Assembly: GCA_023630585.1 (NCBI GenBank)
Contig: CM042543.1
Span: 22,042,260 to 22,106,259, forward strand
Origin: Cranoglanis bouderius
Taxonomy: Eukaryota; Chordata; Actinopteri; Siluriformes; Cranoglanididae
Direction: 5' to 3'
DNA: 64,000 bases
The translations under genes and the position numbers were made by a program. Positions 1 to 11,251 of the stretch are shown in pieces. Position 1 is the first letter of the stretch, and every line of letters begins with the position of its first letter. The notes under the pieces are model-generated. The model did not search any database, was not told the origin of the DNA, and worked only from the letters and a program-made list of their open reading frames with translations.

Positions 1-1207
1 CTATGGTTACCTGCAAGGAAACACGTGCAGCCATCATTGCTTTGCACAAAAAGGGATTCACAGGCAAGGATATTGCTGCTAGTAAGATTGCACCTAAATC
101 AACCATTTATCGGATCATCAAGACCTTCAAGGAGAGAGGTTCAACTGTTGTGAAGAAGGCTTCAGGGCGCCCAAGAAAGTCCAGCAAGTGCCAGGACCGT
201 CTCCTAAAATTGATTCAGCTGTGGGATCGGGGCACCACCAGTGCAGAGCTTGCTCAGGAATGGCAGCAGGCAGGTCTGAGTGCGTTTGCATGCACAGTAA
301 GGCGAAGACTTTTGGAGGATGGCCTGGTGTCAAGAAGGGCAGCAAAGAAGCTACTTCTCTCCAGGAAAAACATCAGGGACAGACTGCTATTCTGCAAAAG
401 TACAGGGATTGGACTCCTGAGGACTGGGGTAATGTCATTTTCTCTGATGAATCCCCTTTCTGATTGTTTGGGGCATCTGGAAAAAAGCTTGTCCGGAGAA
501 GAAAAGGAGAGCTCTGTCCAAAGCGCTCAAAGGAGAACCATCAGTCCTGTGTCATGCCAACAGTAAAGCATCCTGAGACCACTCATGTGTGGGGTTGCTT
601 CTCAGCCAAGGGAGTAGGCTCACTCACAATTTTGCCTAAGAACACGGCCATGAATAAAGAATGGTACAAAAACATCCTCAGAGATCAACTTCTCCCAACC
701 ATCCAAGAACAGTTTGGTGAAGAACAATGCCTTTTCCAGCATGATGGGGCACCTTGCCACAAGGCAAAAGTGATAACGAAGTGGCTCGGGGAACAAAACA
801 TCGACATTTTGTGTCCATGGCCAGGAAACTCCCCAGATCTTAATCCCATTGAGAATTTGTGGTCAATCCTCAAGAGGCGGGTGGACAAACAAAAACCCAC
901 AAACTCTGACAAACTCCAAGCATTGATTATGCAAGAATGGGCTGCCATCAGTCAGGATGTGGCCCAGAAGTTGACTGACAGCATGCCAGGGCGAATTGCA
1001 GAGGTCTTGAAAAAGAAGGGTCAACACTGCAAATATTGACTCGTTGCATAAACTTCATGTAATTGTCAATAAAAGCCATTGACACTTATGAAATGCTTGT
1101 GATTATACTTCAGTAACAGTTAGTAACATCTGACAAAAAGACACTGAAGCAGTAGACTTTGTGAAAATTAATATTTGTGTCATTCTCAAAACTTTTGGCC
1201 ACGGCTG
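1..1207 (+). mobile_element. Tc1-like transposon, left end cut by the window
   Basis: The right terminal inverted repeat lies at about 1181-1207 (core ACTTTTGGCCACGGCTG) and is followed by the TA target dinucleotide at 1208-1209. The transposase gene starts two bases into the window, so the left terminal repeat lies outside. The 3' untranslated stretch 1040-1180 carries an AATAAA signal near 1069. This family differs from every other Tc1 element in the window in its terminal repeat and in its catalytic spacing. Confidence 0.9.
3..1039 (+). pseudogene. Tc1/mariner transposase, one frameshift and one stop
   Basis: The product would cut and paste its own element through an RNase H-fold DDE domain after binding the terminal repeats with paired helix-turn-helix domains. 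The N-terminal half (HTH region, including GRPRKSS, an AT-hook-like motif) reads in frame 3 to about base 395. It then shifts to frame 2, where the first catalytic Asp is seen in FSDESPF. A TGA at 461-463 interrupts, and the rest runs from 464 to the stop at 1037-1039. The second Asp lies in FQHDGAPCHK and the Glu in NPIENLW. Thirty-five residues separate the last two catalytic residues, not the 34 usual for Tc1, so this is a DD35E type. About 345 codons in total is normal for the family. Confidence 0.9.
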
Positions 1208-1209
1208 TA

Positions 1210-2201
1210 CAGTAAAAATCCGAACGAAATTTCTACTCTACTCACACTCCCCAGACTAATACTTTAGAGACCCAGGCGTGATTCTGACTTTATTTTGACG
1301 GTCTCACAGATGGCCGTAATACTTAACTGTCTCTGGGAGTAATCATTTTGCTTGATGGTATTCATTTTGAGGGTACATTAGCTAATGGCAGGCTTTTTTG
1401 GAACAGTACTTTCCAAGAACTGTTGTTCCACAATGTATCCAAAAAGAAATTCAGCAGCCCAAACCAATTTCTGATCATTATCACGGCTGGCTCATTAGCA
1501 TGTCAATTACTCAACAGTCTATCCAGACTGGCAACAGATTGCCTGTAGCTGGCTGACAATAGTGCTCACAAAGCAACCCCCTGCAGAGATGCCATATTTG
1601 AGAAAACCTGTATTTTTTCAGTGCCTTCTCATGTATTCATAGAGAATACACAAAGGATGTATATTTGAAAGGAATATGTGTTTCTGCTGGTATATGATTA
1701 TAGATTGTAGAAAGTGTCACTTACCACCTACGAAATAGGGGTGAAATATTGCTAGTGTTGGGCAAAATCAATAAGCCTGGGTTATTTTGTTGCAATTTAT
1801 GTTGCAACTCTTTTTGTTCATCTCTAAAAACAGGTTAACATTTGGTTTGTGGGAAAGTGAGGGTCATAACATAAATCAAAGTGAATAGCCACCAGATCTG
1901 TCAGTTAAAAGCGTATGTTTTGAAACATATAGAAGAAGAAGCTGCTGGACAGTTAGCACTTGGGTGAGTAATGGCCAAATAGCAAACAACAGATCGCTGA
2001 GATTTTTAAAAAGTACCTTTCTTATCAACAAACAAGAACAAACGAAAAATACTGCACACATCTTCCCTTTCTTCCTATCTGAGCATGATTCTCAAAAGTA
2101 AAGGCACTCACCACTACAATCTCCAAGTAGCAATAAAGTGCACAATTATCACAATGAATAACCCGGTATTAACAGAGTGCAACTATAATATCTATTACCT
2201 A
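1210..2201. other. Stretch with no recognised gene
   Basis: No coding signal, RNA gene or transposon end was recognised here. Short open frames of 60-66 codons occur at chance level and have no recognisable motif. The sequence is AT-rich and looks like ordinary fish intergenic or intronic DNA. Confidence 0.6.
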
Positions 2202-2753
2202 TACTATATGGCCAAAAGTATGTGGAAGCCTGACCACGATCCCCATATGTGGGTCTTCCCCAAACTTTGCCACAAATTTGGAGGCACATTGTCTAGGATT
2301 GTCTAGGATGTCTTTGTACATTATGTTTTCCTGTCACTGAAACGAAAAAGCCTAATTCAAACTTGTTTCAGAATGCCCTGTCCATAAAGTGAGGTCCATG
2401 AAGACATGATTTGAAGACAAGGTTGTTGTGAAAGAATTCAAGTGGGCTACACAGAGCCCTGACCTCAACCCCAATTAACACCTTTGGGATGAATTGGAGC
2501 ATAGACTGCATGCCAGGCCTCCTCCCCTGTCATCAGTGCCTGACCTCACTAATGCTCTTGTTGCTGAATGAGCACAAATCCCCACAGCCACACTCTAAAA
2601 TGTAGCTGAAAGCCTTCCCAAAAGAGTGGAGGCCGTGCTAGCTGGAAAGAAAGGATCAACCCCAAATTAATGCCTATAGTTTCAGAATGACATGTTCACC
2701 AAACACATATGGGTGTGATGGTCAGATGTCCACATACTTTTGGCCATAAAGTG
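2202..2753 (+). mobile_element. Internally deleted Tc1 derivative (MITE-like), copy 1
   Basis: The terminal inverted repeats are CTATATGGCCAAAAGTATGT at the left and ACATACTTTTGGCCATAAAG at the right. The 0.55-kb interior keeps only the end of a transposase. Around 2445-2640 one can read remnants of the DLNPI...LWDELE region and the conserved PRRVEAV-like C terminus, broken by stops. It cannot encode transposase and would have been moved in trans. A shorter relative with the same ends is at 16158-16567. The TA duplication is partly mutated. Confidence 0.85.
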
Positions 2754-3166
2754 TCATGTACATTATATACACAATTGACAAAGCTAGCATAAAGCTGGAG
2801 TATACATAGTTCAAAAGCTATGATACAGCTAAGAATCAACAAAGTATGAAGTCAGCATAAAGCTGGGATATATGAAGGCAGGGTGGTTTAATGTGTAATA
2901 GATACTTTAAAAAAGAAAGAAAGAAAGAAACTACACACATTTCTATCATTTGATATCAGTACATGTTGTATTTGCAACCTAACCACAATCAGCAGTGCTT
3001 ACTTCACTCTCACTGGCAGTGAAGTTTGGTACTCAGCCAACTATCATGACTGTTAAAATGCATTCCAATATTCCAGCTCATTCTGTCTCAGAACATAAAC
3101 AAAGATGACAACAAATTAGAAGTCATTTTAGCTCACATATTATTTGTGTCAGTGCTATCTAGCATA
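2754..3166. other. AT-rich stretch, no gene seen
   Basis: Contains a small AAAG run near 2912-2930. Nothing else was recognised between the two transposons. Confidence 0.6.
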
Positions 3167-4787
3167 CAGTGCTGTGAAAAAGTATTTGCCCCATCCTGAT
3201 TTCTTCAGTTTTTTCTCATACTAAATAGTTTTATATCTTCAAACGAAATACAACATAAAACAAAAACAACATGAGTAAACACACAATACAGTTTTTATTT
3301 ATTTATTTATTTTTTTACTGAAGCAAAAAAGTTATCCAACACCTATCACCTGTGTGAAAAACTAATTGCCCCCTTAAACTTAACTTAAACTGGTTGTGCC
3401 AAGCTTTAGCCTCAATAACTGCAATCAAATGCTTCCGATAACTGGAGAGCAGTCTTACACAGCACTGTGGTGGAATTGTGGCCCACTGTTCTTTGAAGAA
3501 CTGCTTTAGTTCAGCCACACTGGAGGGTTTTCGAGCATGAACTGCCCATTTAAGATCTTGCCACAGCATCTCAATTGGTTCAGGTCAGGAATTGGACTAG
3601 GCCACTCCAAAACTTTCCCTTTTTCTGAGCCATTCAGATGTAGACTAACTCCTATGCTTTGGATCATGGTCTTGCTGCATAATCCATTTGTGCTTGAGTT
3701 TCAACTTACAGACTGCAGACCGGACATTTAAGATTTTCTAAGACTTTAAGATTTTCTGGTAGAGAGCAGAATTCATGTTTCCCTCAATTATTGCAAGTTG
3801 CCCAGGCCCTGAAGCAGCAAAGCATGACCACACCATCACACTTCCACAACCATGCTTGACCGTAGGTATGATGTTCTTTTTGTGGAATTCTGTGTTTGGT
3901 TTACGCCAGATGTAACGGGACCCCTGTCTTCCAAACAGTTCCGCTTTTGGCTCATCAATCCACAGAACATTCTCCCAAAAGGTTTGAGGATTATCAAGAT
4001 GTGTTTTGGCAAAATTCAGACAAGCCTTAATGTTCTTCTGGGTTAGCAGTGGTTTTCACCTCACCACACTTCAATGGAAGCCATTTTTGCCCAGTGTCTT
4101 TCTGATAGTAGAGTCATGAACAGTGACCTTTATTGACGCAAGAGAGGCCCGTAGGTCCTTTGATGTTGTACTTGGCTCTTTTGTGATTTGCTGGATGAGT
4201 AGTTGCTGTGCTCTTGGAAGAAGGTTAGCCTCTTCTGGGAAGGTTCACTACTCTGCCGAGTTTTTCCATTTGGAGATAATGGCTCTCACTGTGGTCCTAT
4301 GGAGTCGCAGAGCCTTTGAAATAGCTTTGTAACCCTTCCCAGACTGATGTATTTCAATCACCTTCTTCCTCATCATTTCTGGAATTTCTTTCAATTTTGG
4401 CATAGTGTGTTACTGGGTAAGACCTTTTAACCAACTTCATGGTGTTGAAAAAGTTCTATTTACGTGTTGATTTGATTAAACAGGTTTTGCAGTAATCAGG
4501 CCTGGTTGCATCTAGTCCAGCTGAACCCCATTATGAATGCAGTTTCATAGATTTGGGAAATTAGTAACCATGGGGGCAAATACATTTTCACACAGGCTCA
4601 GTTGGCATTAGATATTTTTTTTTGCTTCAATAAATAACAACAACCATTTAAAAACTGTATTTTGTGTTTGCTCAGGTTGCCTTTGTTTTTTCCTTAGATT
4701 TTGTTTTAATTTCTAAAACAATTTAGTGTGAGATATACACAAAAGCAGAAGAAATCAGGATGGGGGAAATACTTTTACACAGCACTG
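3167..4787 (-). mobile_element. Tc1-like transposon, complete ends (family A)
   Basis: The ends are CAGTGCTGTGAAAAAGTATT at 3167 and its near inverse AATACTTTTACACAGCACTG ending at 4787, both next to TA. At 1621 bp it has the normal size for a full-length Tc1 element, with its transposase on the minus strand. The first part of a related element in the other orientation starts at 30033. Confidence 0.93.
3379..4403 (-). pseudogene. Tc1 transposase relic (family A)
   Basis: Read on the minus strand the gene starts at the ATG at 4403-4401 (MPKLKEIPEMM, a typical Tc1 N terminus). It continues through an HTH region opposite 4100-4380 and a DDE domain opposite 3550-4000. The last part is open as an 84-codon frame (3569-3315). 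It reads LWQDLKWAVHARK just after the catalytic Glu (PIEM), then the conserved C-terminal region. Several frameshifts separate the parts. A full-length product of about 340 residues would be expected. Plus-strand frames here are shadows. Confidence 0.85.
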
Positions 4788-4789
4788 TA

Positions 4790-5353
4790 TTTGTATGGAT
4801 TTCTGAAGTGATAGGTAAAATTGTAGTGATAAGGTCCCGATTATAGGTAGTTCAATAAATAATGAGTAGCTGTTGATTTGCAAGTAGTTTTGTACAGTGA
4901 AACAGGTGCAGCCTAATTATTATTATTATTTTTTTAGCAGCATTGTGTTTTTCAGCCATCATTCTTTTACATATTAACACAAGCAAATAATGAAAATGAT
5001 GCCACCATGATCCAAATCTCAGCGGCACACTGAAACACTGCATGGTTCCACTGTAAAGCAACATGAACATATTTTAATGCAGTGTGTAATGTAAGGCAGT
5101 CTGTAGCTGCCAGGGTGTTTTTCACAGGTTAATGATGAAGCATGGTGTCGTGCTCCCACACCATAAACCCAGGGCTCCACTCCAAAAAGCCTCTCCCAGT
5201 GTGAACTGAGCTAAAGCCTACAGTTAGCACAAGATGTTGTGCCAGCTCCCTGCAGCAAAGTATAGTGGAAAGACTAGAGCCCCTCTGTAAACACTGAGAT
5301 AGCACATCCAAAAATGTCACAACCCTAAGATTATTTTATTATTATTATATATA
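4790..5353. other. Stretch with no recognised gene
   Basis: Contains a short ATT run (4915-4934) and an AT-rich end at 5325-5355 that forms the insertion site of the next transposon. No coding signal seen. Confidence 0.6.
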
Positions 5354-5355
5354 TA

Positions 5356-6925
5356 CAGTCATGTGAAAATAAGTAGACCCCATGGATTTTTTAAATTTAT
5401 TTTTTAAATTAATTTATTTATTACATATTTAGACAAGCAAACATTTGATCCTCTTTGAAACATTGCCTATTAATAAAGTTGATACTCTATCTAATGACAT
5501 AAAATTGACATTTTGTAGTAATTTGCACAATTTAAATGAACAAAAAACAGATCAGTCACATGGAAAAATAAGTACACCCCTACATTTATCACACCTTCAA
5601 ATCCATAAAATTAGAATCGGGTGTTCAAGATTGGATGCCAGGGATTAGAACCTGTTTAAGGAGTGCAGGTGGAACCTGTCTTATTTATACCCCTCTCATA
5701 TCTAGTGGCTGGTCTTTGCTATTGAGTTGTGTGATGTCATCATGCTAAGATCTAAAGAGTTCTATAAGGCCTTCAGAAAAAATGTTATGGATGCCTATGA
5801 GTCTGGCAAGGGATTTAAAAAGATCTCCAAATTATTTGAACTACATAATTCCATTGTAAGGAAAATCATCTACAAGTGGGGCCGATTTTAAACAACAATT
5901 TGTCCAGGACTTGCCATCCCAGCAAATTCAGCCCAAGAGCAGACCATCTGATGCAAAAAGAAGTCTCTAAGTACCCCAAAATTTCATCACAGGATCTGCT
6001 AGTAAGTCTTGCAACTGTTGGTGTCAAAGTGCATGCTTCTATAATCAGAAAGAAATTGCACAAATTTGACCTGCATGTGAGGCGTGCCAGGAAAACACCT
6101 TTGCAAGACTACAGTTTGCCAATGAGCATATAGCCAAAGACCAGGCCTTTGGAATAATGTGCTCTGGACAGACGAATTAAAGATAGAGTTGTTTGGCCGC
6201 AGTAACAGCAGACATGTTTGGCGCTGACCAAAGACAGCTTTTCAGGAGAAGCACGGTGGTGGGAATGTTATGGTTTGGGGTTGCTTCACTGCCTCGGGGA
6301 TGGACAGCATGTATTCACTGATTCAACTATGAATTCTGCATCTTATCAAAGAGTGCGTGAAGATAATGTGAGGCCATCTGTCCAAAAGCTGAAGTTGATC
6401 CAAAAGTGGACCTTTCAACAGGATAATGATCCTAAGCACACTAGTAAATCCACCAAGGAATGACTCAAAAAGAAGAAATGGAGAGTTATGGAATGGCCTA
6501 GACAAAGCCCAGATTTGAATCTCATTGAAATGTTGTGGGGGATTTGAAACAGGCAGTACATGCAAGAAAACTCCCGAACATCTTGCAACTGAAAGAATAT
6601 TGCATGGAACAGTGGTCAGAGACTGGTGGACAATTATGCAAAAGCCTACAAGAAGTTATTTTTGCTAAAGGGGGCAATACTAGCTTCTGAGGCCAAGGGT
6701 GTACTTCCTTTTTCCACAGAAGAGCATCACATCTATTGATATTTCTATTGAATAAATGACTGAAAAAGCTGATTTTCCTTGTGGTTTTGTTCAAATATAT
6801 CAACTTTATTAAGAAGCACTGTTTCAAAGACAATCAAATGTTTGCTTGTCCAAATATGTACTTCTATTACTTTTAAATTTTTTAATTTTTAAATTAATTA
6901 ATTAATTAATTTAATTTTTTTTTTT
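5356..6925 (+). mobile_element. Tc1-like transposon (family C), right end degenerate
   Basis: The left end CAGTCATGTGAAAATAAGTA sits next to TA at 5354-5355. The subterminal sequence AAGCAAACATTTGAT near 5435 is repeated in inverted form near 6834-6848 (ATCAAATGTTTGCTT), which defines the two arms. The outermost right end has dissolved into AT-rich low-complexity DNA (6870-6925), so the exact boundary is uncertain. A 635-bp deletion derivative of the same family is at 47738-48372. Confidence 0.88.
5742..6690 (+). pseudogene. Tc1 transposase relic (family C)
   Basis: The reading starts at ATG 5742 (MLRSKEFYKAF) and ends at TGA 6688-6690, but it is scattered over several frames with frameshifts and stops. 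The open fragments are 5876-6133 (HTH region) and 6218-6463. All three catalytic positions can still be found: Asp in LWTDE near 6165, Asp in FQQDNDPKHT near 6420, and Glu in SPDLNLIEML near 6530. Between the last two there are 34 codons counting one stop, so it was a DD34E enzyme. No intact protein can be made. Confidence 0.87.
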
Positions 6926-6930
6926 TAAAC

Positions 6931-7335
6931 ATATGGTTATATTTAGGCATGTGTTTTGGACTCAACCTGTTTGTGAAACAGCCATGGCGCAGAAATGATA
7001 AGGAGTTCCATCAAACAGTGACTGCATTAATACAATGATAATATGATTTCTTCTTTTTTGGTATAGGTTTGCACAGTTCTCAGTAGAAATCTTATGAATT
7101 GTTACACTCCAACAGAATATGAATAGTTTGGTAGCCTTAAGACTAAATCCGGAAGCCAGAAAATATTGCAAATAAATTGAGCATACACTCTAGATAGAAA
7201 GAAACTCTGTACTTTACATTAGGGGTGGTATGCAACATCACTATCTGTATATGTATCTGTATCAGTTTAGTGCCACAAATATTCATATCTGAGAATCCTG
7301 GTTCTAACAGTTCCTCAGTCTCACTCAAGATGTGC
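6931..7335. other. Stretch with no recognised gene
   Basis: No coding or repeat signal recognised between the Tc1 element and the first long solo LTR. Confidence 0.55.
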
Positions 7336-7339
7336 ACAG

Positions 7340-7756
7340 TGTAGTGAAAATTAGCTGTTTTGGTTAATTTGATATATTCTCCACCATTTCACGTAAGTAA
7401 AAATTAGTTGTTTAAATTGAGCTATCTTTATTCTCCTTCAAAGATGATGGAGAGATTAACAGATCAGCTCGTAAAGGGAAATTTGACTAATTTAGTATTA
7501 CTGATCAACTATTCATCAAGCAATAAGTCGAACCTAGTGTATTCATTAATTATGCATTAGATATTACCTCCGTGGCCACCGGCAATAATATCCTAAACAT
7601 AGTGAAACATTATTTTAAGAGCATGTAGCAGAATCGCAATTCAAGGCAATAGACACTTGTAAGCAATAAGAACACGTATATTTAAGAACAGACGAGATTT
7701 TATTGAACTATTCTATGACATAGAAACTAATCTAACATATAAACACACGCACGCAT

Positions 7757-7793
<37 letters not shown>

Positions 7794-9188
7794 TAAACGG
7801 GTGATAATGAAGAGTGAATGAAGTTCCGAGTCTCTAGCGTTGCATGCTATTTCACAGACCATGATCTGAACGAACCATCAACTTATTAAGTTATCTTCAC
7901 TTCCTTTAGAAGGGCTCAACTTATTATAGACACCAAATTAGCTAGATTCTGGGGTATTGCGCTTGCCTTAGCTGTGTTGAAGGGATTTCCTCGTTACGTT
8001 GTGGTGTCGTCAGTGGTCTGGTCGGTGAGAGGCGTCTCGGAAGACCAATCGGAATGCTGAGTGGAATGAAGGCGGGAGGCTTGAAAAGCAGGCGGCGGCT
8101 CTCACTGGGTCCCCAGGCTGAGGTAAACGTGATTTGATCTCCCTGACGTTGATTGGCTCTGGAGACCCTCCGCCGACCCCGTCCTTCGAAGCGTACCAAG
8201 AAGCAAGAGATACGAGAGAGAGAGAGTGAAGCAAGCAATGAGCCGCCAAAACTTGTGTTCTTAGGATTTTAACACTTCCTGGGCTAGCCCAGCCCAGAGT
8301 GCTTTCTCCAATCAATATTGTCTTTGGGCGGGGTGTTAGCCAGACTCTCCACCTATTATGCTAATCAGCCCACTGTCCCTATGGATGAGTGGTTTAAACG
8401 TGAAATGTGTGGATTAAACTTTGTCCTGAAATATTGCATATGCATACCAGCACGATCTACACAAATTTCCTTACTCTTATGATTTAAGAAATCACTCAAT
8501 GAACACATACATATCAAACAAGACATGTTTGACTATACTTAAAGTACATTACTAATATTTAAAACACAATGATCCTCCTAGGGCTACTTACACTAATACA
8601 TGATTAAATGGAACAATTAGTGGCAACTTAATGGTGATACACATGAAGAAAATAGAACAACACATGGTAGGAAATAGGTGATTGCAGTTGTTCAAAGATG
8701 TATTAATTCCCACAGTTGTTGCTCCTGGTAGGCACCGATTGTGGAATGTGTGAGTCCTTGTGTAGACTTGTGGAATTGTGGAATGTGTAATCTTGGTGAG
8801 GGAACGAAAAGGTCTCTCCTTTCTTCCAGAATTTATTGGCCTTAATGGTAAGGTCCTTTGGACTTATCTGTTGAGTAAGCAAACTGGTCTGGCCCAAAAG
8901 GCCTAAATCACTGCATTTGAGAGCAGTTTCTGTGGTCAAGACGGTTCAGCCCTGGGTCAGGGAGGCCTTTAACGCTTGCCGTGTTGGTTGAGATAAGGCA
9001 GATGCACACGCTGGATTTAAGTGGCTCCTTGGTGTCTGGGTGTGGATTCCTTGTTTTATGGCTCCCTGAGTGGAGACATTTTTGTCCAGAGTTTCTTGTG
9101 GGTTCTATGGCTGTGAAGGCCCATTATTTTATTTCTTCTGGTTATAATTTTGTGAATTATATGATGCTGCTTGTGCTGAGGCGTTACA
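7340..9188 (-). mobile_element. Solo LTR, 1.85-kb family, copy 1
   Basis: The block begins TGTAGTGAAA and ends GGCGTTACA, giving the TGTA...TACA ends of an LTR. It is flanked by a 4-bp target duplication, ACAG at 7336-7339 and 9189-9192. A second copy at 17037-18848 matches over its whole length and has a different flanking duplication, so each is a separate insertion and not a segmental duplication. No gag or pol is attached. The minus strand is the more likely sense strand because AATAAAATCTCG lies there near 7693-7703, but orientation is not certain. The long LTR and 4-bp duplication would fit an endogenous retrovirus or a Ty3/gypsy element. A CA run lies at 7758-7788. Confidence 0.82.
7758..7788. 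repeat. CA microsatellite
   Basis: About 15 CA units inside the solo LTR. The second copy has only a handful of units at the matching place (17447-17460). Confidence 0.97.
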
Positions 9189-9220
9189 ACAGTGTACACA
9201 TTCTTTAATAATTTTGAGCT

Positions 9221-10114
9221 TGTTAGGTTTCCCCTTCTCTAGCGCTCGCTACTCGGCAAGGAGGAGCGAGTGGTATACTTCCGCATTCCATTGCACGCAT
9301 TCCAGCGCCATTCAAAAACTCTCCGATGGACATTTCATTCATAGACTCACGTTTTGTTTACTTCTGCCATGTGCTCATGTTTTCATTCACGTCATGTCTC
9401 CGCCTCCTATGTTCCCCCATGTGGTTATGTTTTGGTCTGCGTCGTGTCTCCGCCTCCTGTGTTTCCCCATGTGCGTTTGTTTTCGTTCGTGTCATGTCTC
9501 CGCCTCCTCATTTGTTCATGTAGTGGTGTCAGCTGTCATTGATTTGGACATGTGATTGAATTGTGTTTAAATACGCCGCTCCGTTTCCGCTTCGGGGCAG
9601 AGTATTAGTATTAGTATAGTATAGTATAGTTTAACCATGCGCTTTTTCCCCTTAGCTCTTTTCTCGTGATTTCCAGATCACCTTTCTAGTTTAGCATTAG
9701 TATAACTTTAGTATAGTTTAACCGTGCACTTTTTTCCCTTAGCTCTTTTCTCGTGATTTCCAGATCACCTTTCTAGTTTAGCGTTATTATAGCTTTAGTA
9801 TAGTTTAACTAAGATGTGTTTAACCATGCGCTTTTTTCCTTAGCTCTTTTCTCGTGATTTCCAGATCACCTTTCTAGCCTCGCGTTCATTTTCCCTGTGT
9901 TTTCCGGATTTTCTACCAGTTGTGGATTACTGTTTTTCTTAGTTGGATTACTTCTACCTTCTTTGATAACGGTGATGTTCCTATTGATGCATTTATGTAT
10001 TTATGTTGACTGAAGTCCTTTATGTTTATTATCATTTAAACTGTTCCTAATAAACTGACCACTTTCCCCTGCACATGCATCCTGCTTATCACCTTCACCC
10101 TACAGGTCGTAACA
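9221..10114 (+). mobile_element. Solo LTR of the TGTTAGG family (same family as 31636-36041)
   Basis: Begins TGTTAGGTTTCCCCTTCTCT and ends GGTCGTAACA. A perfect 5-bp target duplication GAGCT lies at 9216-9220 and 10115-10119. It shares U3, TATA region and U5 with the LTRs of the 31.6-36.0 kb retrotransposon. Features seen are three 50-bp-spaced copies of a TGTCTCCGCCTCC motif (9393, 9443, 9493), a TTTAAATA box near 9567, and three copies of a CTCGTGATTTCCAGATCACC unit between about 9650 and 9880. An AATAAA signal lies near 10050. No internal region remains, so it arose by recombination between two LTRs. Confidence 0.93.
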
Positions 10115-10169
10115 GAGCTGTTATCATTTTTGTTTATACTATAAACAAATTAGTAGCCTAATTTAAACC

Positions 10170-10210
10170 ACCATGACTCTGACCAGGAAGTTACTAAGGA
10201 GGAATGAATG
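10170..10210 (+). repeat. Fragment of a SINE/LINE 3' tail
   Basis: The sequence CTCTGACCAGGAAGTTACTA followed by GGAATGAATG matches the degraded 3' tail also seen at 39646-39768 and 45909-45952, with CCCTGACCAGGATAAAG and GATGAATGAAT. Too short to classify further. Confidence 0.5.
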
Positions 10211-10419
10211 CTAAATGCATTGTGCAGCAACATTTATGTTATTGAACATGTTCTTTCTTTTTTTTTTCCTCATGTGTGACTGCTCGCTTATGCCCACAAG
10301 CTTCATATTTAAGCGTTTTGAATATTGAAACTAAAAACCTCCTGCTTAAGTCCTACATGATCCCAGTCACAGTGCAGACCTCTGATGACATCTGATGCAT
10401 ATCCTATTCATATACCATA

Positions 10420-10840
10420 TAGTGGGGTCCAAAAGTCTGAGAGCACTAGTGAAAATGCCTCTATTTTGCATTATTTTCTAATTTAATACAGCGATTTTCG
10501 TTACAAATAATATTATATTACTGATAATAACTTGAGTGAAAAGTAGAATCTTTGATATTTCAAATACATTTTTTGTCAGAGTGTCTTAGTATTTGGTATG
10601 TCCCCTTTTTGCTTTAATGACAGTTTGCACTCGAGCTGGCATGGACTCCACAAGTTTGTGCAAAACTTTATGATCCATTTTAAGCCAAATCCATCGGAGT
10701 GTCGTCTGAACACATGCTTCAGTAGAAGTGATTAGTTATGAGGAAAATCTGACCTTGTGCAAAGCAGTTAATATGGTCAATATCACAAATTTGCTTACAT
10801 TTAAATAGGGACATAGAAATAGTGCAGACTCTTGAATAGA
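10420..10840 (+). mobile_element. Short Tc1 derivative (family D), right end lost
   Basis: The left end AGTGGGGTCCAAAAGTCTGA and the following 400 bp match the left part of the complete 509-bp element at 25195-25703. Similarity stops near 10838 (CTTGAATA) and the right terminal repeat is missing. It carries no coding capacity. Confidence 0.85.
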
Positions 10841-11250
10841 AAATATTCATGATATGTTTTACATGGAACTATGTACAGAATATGTACCAGCATGACGCTC
10901 CAGTACACTGACAAATAAAGTGATGCAATTAAGTTTTCATTAAGTTTTAATGAAAAGGCATAACTGCATGGGTTCTGGGTGCTGAGCATTATTTTCTCAG
11001 GAAAAATGAGAATCTCCTGTCATGGCAGCACACAATAATACATCAAAACTTGGCCAGGGTGATGCGTAGCCAAATTCCTTGATGTGCATATTCACATCTG
11101 CAGAGACATAGCCTGGGGGCTGTCATGAGAATGCTGGATACTTGATGCTTATCCATAATCCTGAGAAGATCTTGGAAGCTGCCCTGCAGCTACTTAGTAT
11201 TAAGAAATCGTGGGCATCATAGAACGTTTTCACAGTTTTGCATATGTCTG
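10841..11250. other. Stretch with no recognised gene
   Basis: No coding signal, RNA gene or transposon end was recognised between the truncated Tc1 derivative and the SINE pair. Confidence 0.5.
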
Positions 11251-11251
11251 T

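Noticed and set aside
7942..8315. Open frames of about 100 codons shared by the two 1.8-kb solo LTRs
   Set aside because: The frames end differently in the two copies and change frame between them; they show LTR similarity, not a conserved protein.
9326..9555. Repeated Cys/Leu-rich open frames (CFRSCHVSASS-type) in all TGTTAGG-family LTRs
   Set aside because: They come from the 50-bp-spaced U3 motif read in frame, have different starts and ends in each copy, and lie in LTR promoter DNA.
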